Source: Pisaster brevispinus (lineage: Eukaryota > Echinodermata > Asteroidea > Forcipulatida > Asteriidae). From it: a stretch of DNA of 64,000 bases. The DNA is taken from contig JAMKCF010000054.1 of NCBI GenBank assembly GCA_023634235.1, forward strand, positions 248,001 to 312,000, read 5' to 3'. The notes beneath the pieces were generated by a model. It was not told where the DNA came from. It searched no databases and saw nothing but the letters and a program-made list of their open reading frames with translations. A program made the translations under genes and the position numbers. Within the stretch, counting starts at the first letter, position 1. Every line of letters begins with the position of its first letter. Positions 22,101-33,182 of this stretch are shown here, in pieces.

Positions 22101-25024
22101 AAATAAAAATAAAATAAAATAAAATAAAATAAAATAAAATAAAATAAAATAAAATAAAATAAAAATAAAATAAAATAAAATAAAATAAAATAAAATAAAA
22201 TAAAATAAAATAAAATAAAATAAAATAGTATCATTAAAGTATCTGTTTTTAAAGGAAGCTTGTCGAAATTGGTGAAATTCAAAATAGTTTACACCGACTT
22301 AAATTGGGACAAACAATACACAGATTTCCACAAGCCCCACACTTCAAAGAGTAAGCCATTTTGATGTCAGTGTAATAATGTTTTTTTATAAGCCTTTTCC
22401 TTTATATGGGTAACAAGGAACTAAAAATGGGCTAATTGTACCATAAAAAAAGGAAAAAGTTATTAGTCTCAAAGAAAGCCCCCTAAATTTGAATCTATTT
22501 TGATATGGCTTCCAAAGAGGAAACCAGCTGAAGAATGCTAAGTTTGAATTCCTTTTACGTTTGTGCATTGATTATTGTGAATATGACCCACTAAAAGTCA
22601 CCAACATACCTTCGTGCCATCTGCCGGATCGACTGGTCGAACATTAGTGAAATAAATTGTTGATCGGAATTCAATGGTGTCAGTTGTGTTTGCAAAACTC
22701 CATATGTTTTCTCCGATGGTGTTTGTACAGTTGAAAAAGAACCCAAAGTTTTCTAAAAGTTCAAATACACAAACATTACATTTGAAATACCGTACAATTT
22801 ATTTCTGTGGCAAATTGAGAAATCCAACAAACAAACACACAAACAAACAAACGAACAAACACAAAAACCTGCCGTCCGTCTCCAAAAGTCATACATGTGG
22901 CTGCGTTGGTTCTGAAGAGAACTGTTGTGTAACAACTCGTCATTCCGATCAGAATGATCTGATCAGGAGAAATACACCCATTAAGTGGGAACATATCAGT
23001 CATGGCCCGAGATTCAAAGGGGACGTTTTGGTGGGGAATGGAACAATGTCCCATTAGTGCTCTGATGGGGACGTCAATGGAGAGCCTGTAATCAATGTAA
23101 TAGCTCTACTAATGATTGTTGGTAAAATTGCAATATGAACATTTTGAAGTTAGTGAAACAAAAGGTACAACTATTTTAAGATGATTGAACTCTCACGGTT
23201 GAATGACAAGATGTAATCCCGTCTCTGGATATTCTCGCCATCGCTGTCTATATCAGTGAAGGATTGTCCCCGTGCGTAGCTAGTGAACAGACGTTTATGT
23301 ACGCTGTTTCCGTCGCTTTGATCTTCGAGAATGCTCACGTTACGAGATCTAAAGAATACAAAAAACCCAAAACAAACAACAATTTAATGTCATTTCTATA
23401 CATTGACTTTTTACACTCCACGACCACATTGGCCCCATTACTAACGCTATGCTTCCTTGCCCTAGGCCCATAATAGCATCAATGACTGACATGACCTGTC
23501 GAATTAGAGCCAACTTTTTTTTTTTGCAAAAATTTCCCCCAATTTTCACTTAGCCCAACACGATTGATGGCTCGTTTTTGGTGTAAATTTATGAATAATC
23601 TCAGAGATGACAGTTACAAAGCTCTCAGCGACTGATATATACTCATGTGACTAGATAATTATGCATAATATTGTTTATTCTTTATTTCAGGAATTTAATG
23701 GTTTTGTTTATCAGTCAGAGCGTTGGCCCTTTTCAGTGACGAAAGCAGCGGTTCAGATACAGAAGTTTATTTTAATGTAGCTGGACACATTCTAAAAAGT
23801 CTGAACTTACATGAAGTTGCCGACGTCACTGAAGTAGTATCCGGCAGCCACGTCTTGCTGATTGTAAGGTGCATCAAACATGACGTTGGAGCATTCACCG
23901 GTGTTTTCTGGGTTGATGTCCCCAGTGAATGGATCGACAGCGGTGTTCTCGTTCATATTATACGGCTCGAAATCTACCACCCAATACTCTGCTTCGTTCA
24001 GTGTGTCCTGAAAAAATAATCGCAAAAAAGACACATTAATTTGAAAAGCAGTAGTACGTAATGTATAATTAAAAACACAAATTGGTTAAAGGAAAGCACC
24101 CGGGTCTTACGATTCGCAGTTTGTGGGAATGCCCACATGATAATTCCTGTTTTTGTGCAGAGAGAATTTCAGGGATTAATGTTTCTCATCGTGTACTCAC
24201 TGGCCGCAAAGAGTAGCCAGTTATAGGCCGATATACGTGACTGGTTTGGGTTACTTTCATTAGTTTGCTCTCACCCCACATTTAGAAAAAATCATCAGGG
24301 GGGTACGCCGTGAACAAAGAAAGCATTCTTGCGGTACCATTGTTGCCATCGTACAAGAATAACAACGACTAGATTTCCTTAAGCTTTAACTAAGAATTGT
24401 CGTTATTTTATGAACCGTGCTTAACCTTCTATACACAGGTCATGTAACTCCTTTTATTTCACAAAAAGAGCGCCCCTGTACATTCAGGGACTTTTCCTTG
24501 CTGGTAAGTTTCCGTAAAGTGGTACTTGTCAAAATAACGAATTAAATTTTGTTTAGTGAAAACCACTTGCAATCAAACGTAAAAATAACAGCTCAACATG
24601 TTTTGAGATGCCTTTCTTATAAACAGTTGATACAACTCCTGCAATTTTCATGTAAGAATTCTGTTTTCTTTTCTATATTAGGTGGTGAAGAAATTGCCTG
24701 CAGGTAATCGAGGTTAACAAGATGTCACGGGTACAAGACCTACGGGACAATGTACAGCACTGTGGTGATTGATTAACGTTTTGGTAAAGTGGACAATTTA
24801 TTACCCAGAGGCCTATAACAATGACTAACCTCCAAAACCACTTCGAAATTGGCCCTGCTGTCCACTATCTCAAACTCTGATATATACGCTTCCCCCATAT
24901 TCTTGAAGCGCATATCTGTCACTTTGTCATTGATGGCCTGGCCGAAAGCTGCGTCTGATTCACCAGGAAGTATGGCGAACATGAGAAGGGTAAGTAAGAA
25001 GTAAATCCCAAATTGGACGGCCAT
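12871..25024 (-). CDS. Secreted or GPI-anchored extracellular protein, 14 exons, unknown family
   Basis: Exons, 5' to 3': 25024-24830, 24007-23811, 23348-23197, about 23085-22869, 22752-22610, 21968-21828, 21192-20990, 19615-19524, 18596-18478, 16527-16379, 16097-16010, 15280-15116, 13790-13541, 13139-12871. From 22,752 onward every GT-AG junction keeps phase. The joined protein is about 780 aa. It starts with a signal peptide (FLLTLLMFAILP), then a long beta-rich region with N-glycosylation sequons (for example NCT, NTT, NAT, NTS) and scattered cysteines. Near the C terminus come an RRRR site and an RGRR site, a Cys-rich piece and a hydrophobic tail. No domain is recognised with confidence. 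A secreted or membrane-tethered extracellular role is inferred from the signal peptide, glycosylation sites and tail. Confidence 0.8.
13541..13790 (-). CDS. Exon with two dibasic cleavage-like sites
   Basis: This 250-bp exon encodes ANEVYNMGFTNTALSQERLS, then an RLIEKPGRRRRANEP segment and later PNRQRGRRDIMSAV. The RRRR and RGRR stretches fit furin-type proprotein convertase sites in a secreted protein. They would separate a fragment of about 40 residues and detach the large N-terminal part from the membrane-proximal tail; this is inference. Both splice sites (TTTTTTAG acceptor, CACAAG|GTACAC donor) are good and phase is kept. Confidence 0.75.
13972..13996. repeat. Short (TTCAG)n microsatellite
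   Basis: About five copies of a TTCAG unit in the intron right of the dibasic-site exon. Confidence 0.8.
14060..14420. repeat. Direct duplication of about 180 bp
   Basis: Two diverged copies lie about 182 bp apart. CCCATTGGTTTTGTACAC occurs at 14,133 and 14,316, and GGTTTGAATG near 14,216 and 14,396. Both copies contain a CGGGGAC or CGAGGAC motif with its inverted partner. Similar CCGGGGACC words occur at about 2,355, so this is probably an interspersed repeat duplicated locally. Confidence 0.6.
14417..14510. repeat. (CA)n and (ACAA)n microsatellite
   Basis: A short CA run followed by about 18 ACAA units. The Cys/Leu/Phe/Val-rich open frames across it are repeat artefacts. Confidence 0.95.
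16605..18345. repeat. 1.7-kb GC-rich compound minisatellite
   Basis: Modular tandem repeat of words such as AGCCGGGACGGGAAGGGCTG and GAGAGCT, with interspersed GGGCAGGTCCGAGGGCTCGC and CTCTCCGGAACGGGGAG variants. Blocks of several modules recur in the same order, giving a higher-order structure. It is far richer in G and C than the surrounding AT-rich intron. It lies between the exons at 16,379-16,527 and 18,478-18,596 of the secreted-protein gene. A 63-codon frame at 16,771-16,962 is a repeat artefact. Confidence 0.95.
18600..19520. other. Intron of the secreted-protein gene, nothing coding seen
   Basis: AT-rich intron sequence without exon-like frames or clear repeats, apart from short AAATA-type runs near 19,390-19,425. 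Confidence 0.5.
20065..20870. mobile_element. Possible second inverted-repeat element
   Basis: A stretch of about 70 bp at 20,085-20,155 (core CCCAGCGCGGTAAAGGCC, then AAGATTTGCATACCT) recurs as its reverse complement at 20,790-20,858. The interval between them is about 640 bp and has no open frame of note. The arms diverge outside this core, so the unit may be an old MITE or two copies of an interspersed repeat in opposite orientation. Confidence 0.5.
21238..21635. repeat. 40-bp minisatellite (about 9.5 copies)
   Basis: Exact 40-bp periodicity; TTACATTGGATTGAATGCAC begins at 21,281, 21,321, 21,361 and so on to 21,601. Variants (GTGTCAG or GGGTCAG, TATAGA or TATAGG) are grouped: CGTG/TATAGA copies cluster on the left and CGGG/TATAGG copies on the right. 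This indicates expansion of two subtypes. It lies in an intron of the secreted-protein gene. Confidence 0.95.
22029..22226. repeat. (AAAAT)n microsatellite
   Basis: About 36 pentamer units with three six-base interruptions, in an intron of the secreted-protein gene. The Phe/Ile/Leu/Tyr-rich frame across it is an artefact. Confidence 0.97.
22828..22868. repeat. (ACAA)n tract touching the donor of exon 4
   Basis: Imperfect ACAAACAA run ending at the candidate donor at 22,869. On the gene strand it is a GTTT run, which offers several overlapping GT dinucleotides as alternative donors. Confidence 0.8.
22869..23085 (-). CDS. Fourth exon of the extracellular protein, boundaries unresolved
   Basis: A clear coding frame runs LSIDVPIRALMGHCSIPHQ to CMTFGDGRQ with four cysteines, so the exon is real. 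With the obvious sites (acceptor TTACAG at 23,086, donor CAG|GTTTTT at 22,869) neither junction keeps phase. An acceptor at AGAG|CACTAATG (exon from 23,059) together with a donor inside the adjacent GTTT repeat (about 22,853) would restore phase. The GTTT microsatellite directly beyond the donor may have altered the splice site. A one-base assembly error at each end is the other explanation. Confidence 0.55.
24830..25024 (-). CDS. Signal-peptide exon of the extracellular protein
   Basis: The start at 25,024 gives MAVQFGIYFLLTLLMFAILP followed by GESDA, a textbook signal peptide with likely cleavage after SDA. An in-frame ATG also exists 27 bp upstream at 25,051, but it lies in TTGTTTCATTCACAG, which is a good splice acceptor. 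That ATG is therefore probably intronic, and a 5' UTR exon is expected further right. The exon ends GTTTTGGAG|GTTAGT in phase 0 and joins directly to DTLNEAEYW of the next exon. Confidence 0.8.
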
Positions 25025-25054
25025 TGTTGCTGGTAGCTGTGAATGAAACAAGTA

Positions 25055-27990
25055 TATACAAAGCCAATTGCACTCAAATATAATCTTCCGATCTTACTTT
25101 AGTCAAATCAGTTGATGCATTATTTTCGAAAACAAGGTTACACTTTATCTTACGTTGAAATGTGCTCAATTTAGTCTACAACGTCGACTTATTTTTCCGA
25201 ACATTACTTTTGTATAAATCATCAGGTTTAATGTTCGATGCCGGCAGAAAAAATATAGAATATTTCTTGAAATACATACAGTCTGTTAGCCATTCATTTC
25301 TATTCGATAATAAAACAGTCTTCATAAACTTTACCGATTTATTCCAAACATTACTTGAAGTTTAAACTGTGCAATTACAATTTTACAGTTGTTTCACACC
25401 TCCAAGCTTATGCACATTAAGTTGTCAACAAACATTACGCCACAGAGGGCGGTATGTTTGTTCTGCATTCTCTACATTGCCTTTTTCGAAAAAAAGCTTT
25501 TCTAATAGAATATTCAAACCGATTAATGTCGTAGTAACTCAGATGTAGTAGAAAATGAAATGTAAAAATCATCATTCTCTTTACTTCAAACGGACGATCA
25601 AATTTACAAACTATTTCAGAAAGGTAAGGGATCAATATATGAGATGCTTTGAAAACATTTGAAATTGCAACAAACTCCAAACAACTCCGAAACTTTAGAT
25701 TAAAGCCCGTTCATAGATATCTGAAACGGTGGGATTACAACGGCTTTTGACCATCTTCAAGCACGCCACTCGTCCAACAATTCACACTACACTGTATCAT
25801 AGTGCAGGGCTATTGAATCCTAAAATGGCGCACCCAAGATTATTGGGATAATGACGTCAGGTGCACTTGGTCAATAGACCCAAAATACCCCACTTCTGCT
25901 ACACTAATTCCATGTCCCCAAAACAGAGAATTTTAATAGCTCGCGACTTGAACCTGCGACCTTCGGCTTAACGTTCCGGAGGTCGCAGGTTCAAGTGCCG
26001 ATCTAGTCAATTTTTATCTGCTCAACCCGAAATTATTCAAAAAAATGTACTCAGTCAGTTTCGTTTGTTGTCTATAACCCGACTACGCCAACTACTAAGA
26101 CGGAGAGATGGGGTTACAGGACTGAGTTTTATACCCGAAACGAAATGATGTTACAAAGGTGATGGAAATACGTAGCGTTGAATCTGCCACTTTGCACTCA
26201 TCATGATCCGAAACAAGTGCACACAAATTTACTGTTGATTATTGCTTCGAGGTTTGAGTATAAAGTTAATGATATGTTTGGAAATCTTCCACACATATTA
26301 CATTGTTTTAACTTACCGGTTTTTGCCGCGAGTACTAGAACGCTGCTCTCTCTGCGTGCAGAGTAACAACACCAGACGTTATCGAAGCTCAGTCGACGGC
26401 CAATCCTCCCAGTATGGGAACTACCTGGACTCTGAGTGGGTGAACTGCACCGATTGGAAGTATGCCTTTGGCCAACGCCTCCCTTACTAGGATGAATCTG
26501 ACGAACCAATCAGATGAAGCCAAGTCCATGACGCAGAGATGTTTCTTTGTTCTTAACCAATTTGCCAGCTCTAAACACGCAGTGCACTCGAGGAATGTGC
26601 TTTTTGTACCGCAGATCTTGTTATTGTTAAAATTGACTGATTTTCTAGTCTGGAATAGTTGCCCTCTTTGTGGCCCCAAAAGCATTTACTTGAAATAAAG
26701 ACTGGAATTTCACACGCCGCCTGACTGGGGTGGTCCCTTTGTTGTTAAGTTGCACGCCTTGGCAACCCCCCCCTTTATTTCAGGCTCGTTTTATATGTTG
26801 AGCTGGGTTTTTTAATACGTGAATGCCACTGTGACTATTATGAAGAAAACAATAATGAAACCTTTCCCGGCTTAGAAACAAGGAGAATATTTTTGAGAAC
26901 AGTCAGGCGATGTTGGAATGGCTTTGTTCGCCCCGATTCAAACTCTTGTAAGAGAAATTCATTGGTTTTGTGAGACACATTTCATTTTAATCCAGTAAGT
27001 TTCGGTTAACACACCATCCAACCAACCCTGTGAAAACGTCAGCAAATTCTAGTGGACTGGCTTGTATCTACTTGTAAATTTTGAGTGTGACTCTGAGTGT
27101 ATTTCAGACAGAAATCTTTCTCTAATTGGATGTTCAGTTCCGCTATGACATTTACAGTCAGTAAACAAGCATTATAAAACAAAGAAACAAGTTCACGAGA
27201 GACACGTCGCTATAATGTTCCGTAAGGGATAAAGTTGACTAAACCCTCACAGGAATCTGGGCACATGTGTATGGCTCTGACCTCAATTTCGCACAGCTGC
27301 TAAAGCACAAAACGTAGCTAAACACAACAAAATTATGCTTACCAGCCAAAACAAAGTGTAACATATACCATCTGTGACTGGTATCCTGCTTATTTTTGCT
27401 CAGTGGAAAATTAATAAGCAATGTTTTCTGCAATGAACAGCGATTAAATTGAGCCCTGGGGTTACCAGGGCTAAAGGTCACCATTTTCTTCTTCCAGCGT
27501 CTCCGTGAGTGTAATCATCAACGTCTATGGAAAGTTTGCACACCTGCAAATTACACTACGTAAAAGATGGATTTTCTGCAACAATTTCTTTTTAAAAACT
27601 AGCTTTTATCAAATACCGCAGTGATTAAACTTGGATGCGCATGATTCAGTACATAGTTGTGTCGTAAGTATACACAAATGATCAAGTTTGGTGTAGGAAA
27701 GAAGACCTCCAAACTACAGAAGCATACAAATACGCCATTTTTAATACAAAGTATGCATAAAGTGACTACAATAAGTACACATAAACTTTTTATATTATAA
27801 AGTTTGTTATATTGTACAATACTGTGCAGAGTGGTGAAGGTAGAAGTGATAATGTTAATAATGTGTACATGTACATACATTTATAATTTAACGTTTCTTA
27901 AGATATCTGAATTGTTCTCTTACAAACAAGACATTTGCATTAAATCTTTGTTTAATATATGACAGTACTACTTTGATGGTGTTTTCTACA
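25055..27990. other. Intergenic region upstream of the secreted-protein gene
   Basis: No exon could be supported. Short frames near 25,162, 25,680, 26,201 and 26,685 lack splice context and homology that I recognise. A tRNA-like inverted repeat sits near 25,945. A promoter for the secreted-protein gene should lie just right of 25,050, but no core element stands out. Confidence 0.45.
25944..26003. repeat. Inverted pair of B-box like words
   Basis: ACTTGAACCTGCGACCT is followed after about 17 bases by its complement AGGTCGCAGGTTCAAGT. GGTTCAAGT resembles a tRNA T-arm or polymerase III B box. The two arms could be ends of two tRNA-derived SINE pieces in opposite orientation or a small hairpin. 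Confidence 0.6.
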
Positions 27991-28005
27991 AAAATAGTAA
28001 TACAA

Positions 28006-28275
<270 letters not shown>

Positions 28276-28279
28276 AATT

Positions 28280-29990
28280 ACAAAATAAAAAATACAGCAG
28301 CACTTCCAAAATCAAAGTCGAATAATCTCGACCGTTGTTTACAAGAACCACACACAAAGCGGGCAAAGGTATACTAGTAAACAACTCAGTGATGCGATTT
28401 TGTGAAATTTAAAAGCTGCATAATTATTTCATATAGTCTCAGGTGCTGTTAATTGATGCACCATGAAGATGTACCTTTGGACTGTAAACCACATCAAGAG
28501 AGGACTTCCTCAAATGTTGAGTTGTTTTCCTCTTGACCTGACGTGGCTGTGACAATGTACACAACCTTAGTCCCAACCTCGTGCCTAAATATAGCCCCAA
28601 CCTTGTACCGCAATCGAGGCCGAAACTTTGCTCTTTTCAAAGCCACGGCTTGGGCTTGGGCTTGGGCTTGGGCTCAAGCAAAGGTTTGTCTGTCTGTTTG
28701 AAGCCCCAACTAAACGCGTATGTTCTCAAAATAACCGACTGAGCGCAAGCCTTGGTTTCGGAAATGTTCCTTAGTACACCAAGAAACTCCTGCTGTATTT
28801 TGGGCACCATAGACCGTTCAAGTATCGCGTGTAAATTCGACCACTTGGGGAACCAGGGTTTCTACATACATTGCTTCAAAGCGTTAAGGTAAATATCGTG
28901 TGCTTTTAACACTGTGCATTATTGTGGTGACATTGTAAGGTACTTATGCTACGGAAAGAAGAACTAAACACTGACAGGTTGCCATGAACATTCTCAGTTG
29001 CCTCCATTCTAAGACAAACAAAGTCACTTCATACCAATTCTGCATCCTTTGCGACTGGCCTTCACAATTACAACTTAAGCTACCTTATGGGAAACTAATA
29101 GATAATTTAAATAATTCGGATCATAACCATCATACTACCCTTGTATTGATGAGAAGACTTGCATGGCAAAAGAAAAACCCGGTCTTCATTTTAAATCTTG
29201 TACAATTAAAAGTAAGTGGTTATGCTGCAGTACAAAAACTACTAGCTTTGGAGTACACCAGCTCCACTGTATGGACGGTTATAATGTGCTGATAATGCTG
29301 CTTGTTTCGTCTCATAAGGTATGCCTAAGTACTACCACCAATGGTATAAATACTGAACTTCAACCTTTCGATTTCGGAAAAGTTTCAGCCATTATGTAAT
29401 ACTAGCGATCAATTTGTTTTTATAAGTTTCCCATGTGCTCTTTTCGGCAGCGTATACCAAGGTAATTCATTCATTGCATTACCCGAAATGACACGTGTTA
29501 TGTATGGATATCAATTAAGAAGACTTTCTAACAATCGAATGTTTAAATTTAGTTTTTCACTGTGATTTTACCGCTGACCTTTTCTGAAACAACTATCTTG
29601 TTAGTTGTAGTCATGACCTTTTAGGCGGAAAGCCCAACACTTATGTGTAACAACCGCACACGTCTCCTAATAGATAAGTCAGCCAAGATATCAGAAGTAT
29701 CTCAGGATATGATGACCGTTGGTGGCGTACTCAGCGTTGGAAACCAGTGCATTGGTTCCAACAAGCTATTGTTGCCCGTGATGACGCGTTGCGTCTGTCA
29801 GACGGAGCTACACTGAGGCTCTTCGACAACGGGGGACGAGTTGCTGTCGTATGATCGCTTTGGTACAGTGCTGTACTCAGTCGGGTGATCGGTGTTAGAA
29901 CTTAATCGCCCTGATGCATTGAAGGATAACAAAACATAATTAGTAAAATATTAGAGCTGAAAATGAAACAGTCTGGAGAAGAACCAGCTT
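28280..29990. other. Intergenic region, nothing firm seen
   Basis: A short CTTGGG hexamer run lies near 28,650-28,675. A 102-codon frame at 28,984-29,292 (plus) has no recognised motif or splice evidence and is not called. Confidence 0.45.
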
Positions 29991-30014
29991 GATGATGGTC
30001 ATATTCTGGTCTTC

Positions 30015-30170
30015 CGTATTGGTCTCACTTTCTAAAATGGCTGGGTCATCGGAGTGTGGGTTCGAATCCCAGAAATAACACTTGTATCAGTAACGCAAGA
30101 CACTTGACTTTTTATTGCCCCTAATCAGCCAGGAGTTGTACTTCCAAGGATAGTGACAAATGTCACGTAT
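30015..30170 (+). mobile_element. tRNA-derived SINE fragment
   Basis: The plus strand carries GGGTTCGAATCCCAG, an exact tRNA-type B box, after a degenerate A-box region. It is followed by ACGCAAGACACTTGACTTTT and a pyrimidine-rich tail typical of tRNA-derived SINEs. It abuts the 3' end of a minus-strand LINE fragment. Confidence 0.6.
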
Positions 30171-30179
30171 GTGATTGTT

Positions 30180-30845
30180 TGTTTATTTATTGTTTATTAA
30201 AACATGTTTATACATCAGCCCAGAGGTGTTTTACATTAGGGTCCTGTTAAAAAGAGAAACAAATATATCGAACAAGCAAAACACTGGCAACCCCTAAACA
30301 AACGAAGGAAAACATCAGCAAGCAAACAGGGAAAAGACACAATGCATGAAATAAGAAGGAACTACTCAAAATACATCTTGTTTTACATGTTTTTGAAGCT
30401 ACTATTAGAGAAGGCATTCTGGACATGAGTAGGTATTTCATTCCAAGCAATAGCACCAGCAAAACAGAGGGATTGCTTAAAACATTCAACATTTGGCTTA
30501 GGAACAACAACATTGAGAGAATCGGCATTCATTTAATTGAAATCGTGCCTATCAAGATACATTTCAGTATTGTCACAAAGATGATCAGTTGCCAGCACAT
30601 GGAGACATAATTACACAGGCTAAGTAAAGATCCCTTGTTTGGTCCAAGGTCTGCCAAGAAAGCGCCCTAATGATGTCATCCCCTCGAGAGTTGACATAAT
30701 CAAAATCATCCACAACAATTCTAACAGCTCTTTTTTGTAGTCTCAGAAGGGCCTTTGTCGCTCAAAGAACAACAAAACACTTGAAGTTGAATGGTTGAAT
30801 GGTTGTTTTGTACATAGTGTTGAGTAACCTTTTGTTAATGGTGTG
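30180..30845 (-). mobile_element. 3' end of a CR1/L2-like LINE, degenerate
   Basis: On the minus strand broken frames give the typical end of a non-LTR reverse transcriptase: INKRLLNTMYKTTIQPFN, then RLQKRAVRIVVDDFDYV, then ALSWQTLDQTRDLYL, and near the end AIAWNEIPTHVQNAFS. These match the LxRLQKRAxR, LxWxxLxxR and WNxIP blocks of CR1/L2 elements (family knowledge). Stops and frameshifts interrupt the frame, so the copy is dead. It stops abruptly at 30,845, where a plus-strand LINE begins. Confidence 0.65.
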
Positions 30846-32165
30846 AATAAGTCTACTGAGTGCTAGGCCCGATGTTATTTTCTTTGTTTATTAATGACCT
30901 ACCACAGTGTATTACTAATAAGTCTCTATTGTTTGCTGATGACATGAAAGTCTTTCGACCGGTGTACAACGAATCTGATTGCATTTCATTGCAAGAAGAC
31001 ATACATAAAATCTCCAACTGGTGCTCAACCTGGCAGCTTAATCTTAACTTTGCTAAATGTTCAGTTTTAAGTGTTACTCTTAAAAAGAAACCCTGCCTTT
31101 TTAATTACTCTGTGAATAATAATGTTCTTAATCGTGTCAGCGTTCTAAAGGACCTTGGTATTTTTATTGATTGTAAACTTAATTTTGTGTATGATGTCAA
31201 TCACTTAATCAAGAAGACTAATCGAATGATGTGTGGCGTAATTTCCGGTCTTGCAAGAATGAACAGATTTTTCGTACTTCATTCTGCACCATTATTAGAC
31301 TTCATCTTGAATACTGTACTGTTGCTTTTAATTCCATTTCCAAGACGCAATCAGACAGACTAGAAAGAGTTCAAAGACGTTATTTGCTTTTTATGTTTCG
31401 AATACTTAACAGGGAAGCTAATCAGATCACTCTTGTTCCAACTTACTTACAGCTGTGTCAAAGGTTTAATTTGCCAACTCTTCATCAGAGAAGAACCATT
31501 AATGATTGTTTGTTTCTGTATAAACACATTCACAACCATTTTAATTTAACTGATGCCAACCCTTACTGTTTACATGTCCCTCAGCGTCGCACTAGATCAA
31601 CCACCGACCACATTTTACATGTCCCCTGGAGTCGCGTTGAGGTGACCAAACAAGGCTTTGTTTCAAGAATCTCGTCTGCCTACAACCGGCTCCATGGGAA
31701 GTGTAATGTGTTTGGTGCTCCTTCTATCAATTCTTTCCGTAGTGATATTTATAGATGTTTTCTAGTTGATTAGCTAATTTCAATCCCATGAGCATGTAAT
31801 TATTTATGTATTTGTTTGTTTCATATCTGTTTTGTTTTTCTTTTCTGGTTATTGATGTGGATCTTCTTGTACTTGGGTCATTTTAAAAGTTGATTTGCAT
31901 ATTATTGAATTATTTACATGTTTTATATTGATGTTTTATTTATTTTCATTTTATATAAATTGTACGCTGTTATATGTATGTTTTTTTAATTTTTTTATTT
32001 TTGGTTTTCTTAAATGAATGGTTTTCTTAAATATTTATATATTTATAAATTTATTTTATTGAATGTTTTCAGTACTTTCTTATTTTTTTTATTTTTATTA
32101 TTTCTTATTTGATGATGCCTATTAGTGGCGGTTAACCGCTGTTGGTTATCAATAAATAAATAAAA
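30846..32165 (+). mobile_element. 5'-truncated LINE with reverse transcriptase domain and 3' tail
   Basis: The frame from 30,860 begins LGPMLFSLFINDLP and includes LLFADDMKVF, the catalytic FADD box of LINE reverse transcriptases. A one-frame shift near 31,280 moves to a second frame with RLHLEYCTVAFNS, DRLERVQRRYLL and a C-terminal block ending SFRSDIYRCFLVD at 31,773. The 3' UTR is AT-rich and ends with TGGTTATCAATAAATAAATA, a tandem tail. The catalytic core palm is only partly present and the endonuclease is missing, so the copy is inactive. CR1/L2/Jockey-type placement is tentative. Confidence 0.8.
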
Positions 32166-32615
32166 AATAACACAATGAAATGAAGAATGTAAAGCAATTG
32201 TTACAAAAATAAAGATTTAAACAATTGAGTCTTTCAAAGTCCCTTGAAAATCCGAAGAGAGTTTGCTTGGCGAATGTAAAGAGGTTTGTGCACCATTAAT
32301 ATACGCATTACCTGTGACTTTGTGAATTTTCTGTTACTTTACTTAGCTGAAACCATGTCATAATACTCACGTTCGGCCTTCCTGATCAATAAGGTGACAA
32401 GATTTCAAAGTTTTTCTGTTCTCGATCAAGGTGTCAGAACAGTCATCGCAAATTGACCGACACTTTAAGAAAAGCTCCTTTGTACTTTAGTTTAACAAGA
32501 TCAGATGAGATCAAAGGACAGTTGTTCTAAGTGGAGCATGCGTTTTACAAACACAAACTCATCACGCCAAGTAGTCTATAAACTTTCATCATCTGAATAG
32601 TTACCCTGGTACTTT

Positions 32616-33045
32616 TTAAAAAACAATAGACCATTCAATATCTTCCCGAAACGCATCTTCATTGAAATATTTATAATCCTTACACTTAATAGTTTTGTGT
32701 TTGGCATCTTTAACATCAACATCATTAACAAGTGCAGACAACGTAGTATGGTTTCTTAGCCAGATCGAACAATGTTTCTCTGATAAAAAAATAAGGTCAA
32801 TTATACGAGGGATTCGTAACCATTTGATGAAGCCTTTCAATCAGGTGAATGGGATTATTGTTTAAAGATTCACCAATAACTATAATCAATATTTAGAAGA
32901 ATCTCAACAGTCACAGTTTGCATTTGGTGGTCCGTAGATGCAACAAAGTCAAATACCACTATTATTAACAACTCGACCCAAACTGCTTCAACAATGGTGT
33001 CAGAGTTTAGTAGTTTAGCAGTAAATCCTGAGAGCTGACAACTAT
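32616..33045 (-). mobile_element. LINE endonuclease remnant
   Basis: On the minus strand, starting near 33,030, the pieces EAVWVELL and CIYGPPNAN are read in different frames. They are followed by the C-terminal endonuclease and linker region (IDLIFLSEK, HTTLSALVND, KYFNEDAFREDIE). These match the xxWVEL, YRPPNAN and YKNFNExxFxxDL blocks of CR1/L2-like ORF2 proteins. Frameshifts and stops show decay. It lies on the same strand as the LINE end at 30,180-30,845, so both may be parts of one element later split by the plus-strand LINE. Confidence 0.6.
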
Positions 33046-33182
33046 TACTGAATAAATAACACAACAAACACAAATAAAGACATAAATAAAACAAAATACA
33101 AATTGACCAGGTAGGTTGGGGATGGGTAAACACACGGGGTTTGTTGGGCTTTCGAGGAGAACAGCGCCTGCTCACTGAGACT

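Noticed and set aside
28984..29292. 102-codon plus-strand open frame
   Set aside because: No motif, splice sites or codon bias support it; length is within chance for this AT-rich region.
30055..30075. A tRNA gene
   Set aside because: Only the B box is good; the acceptor stem and anticodon arm cannot be folded, so a SINE is the better call.
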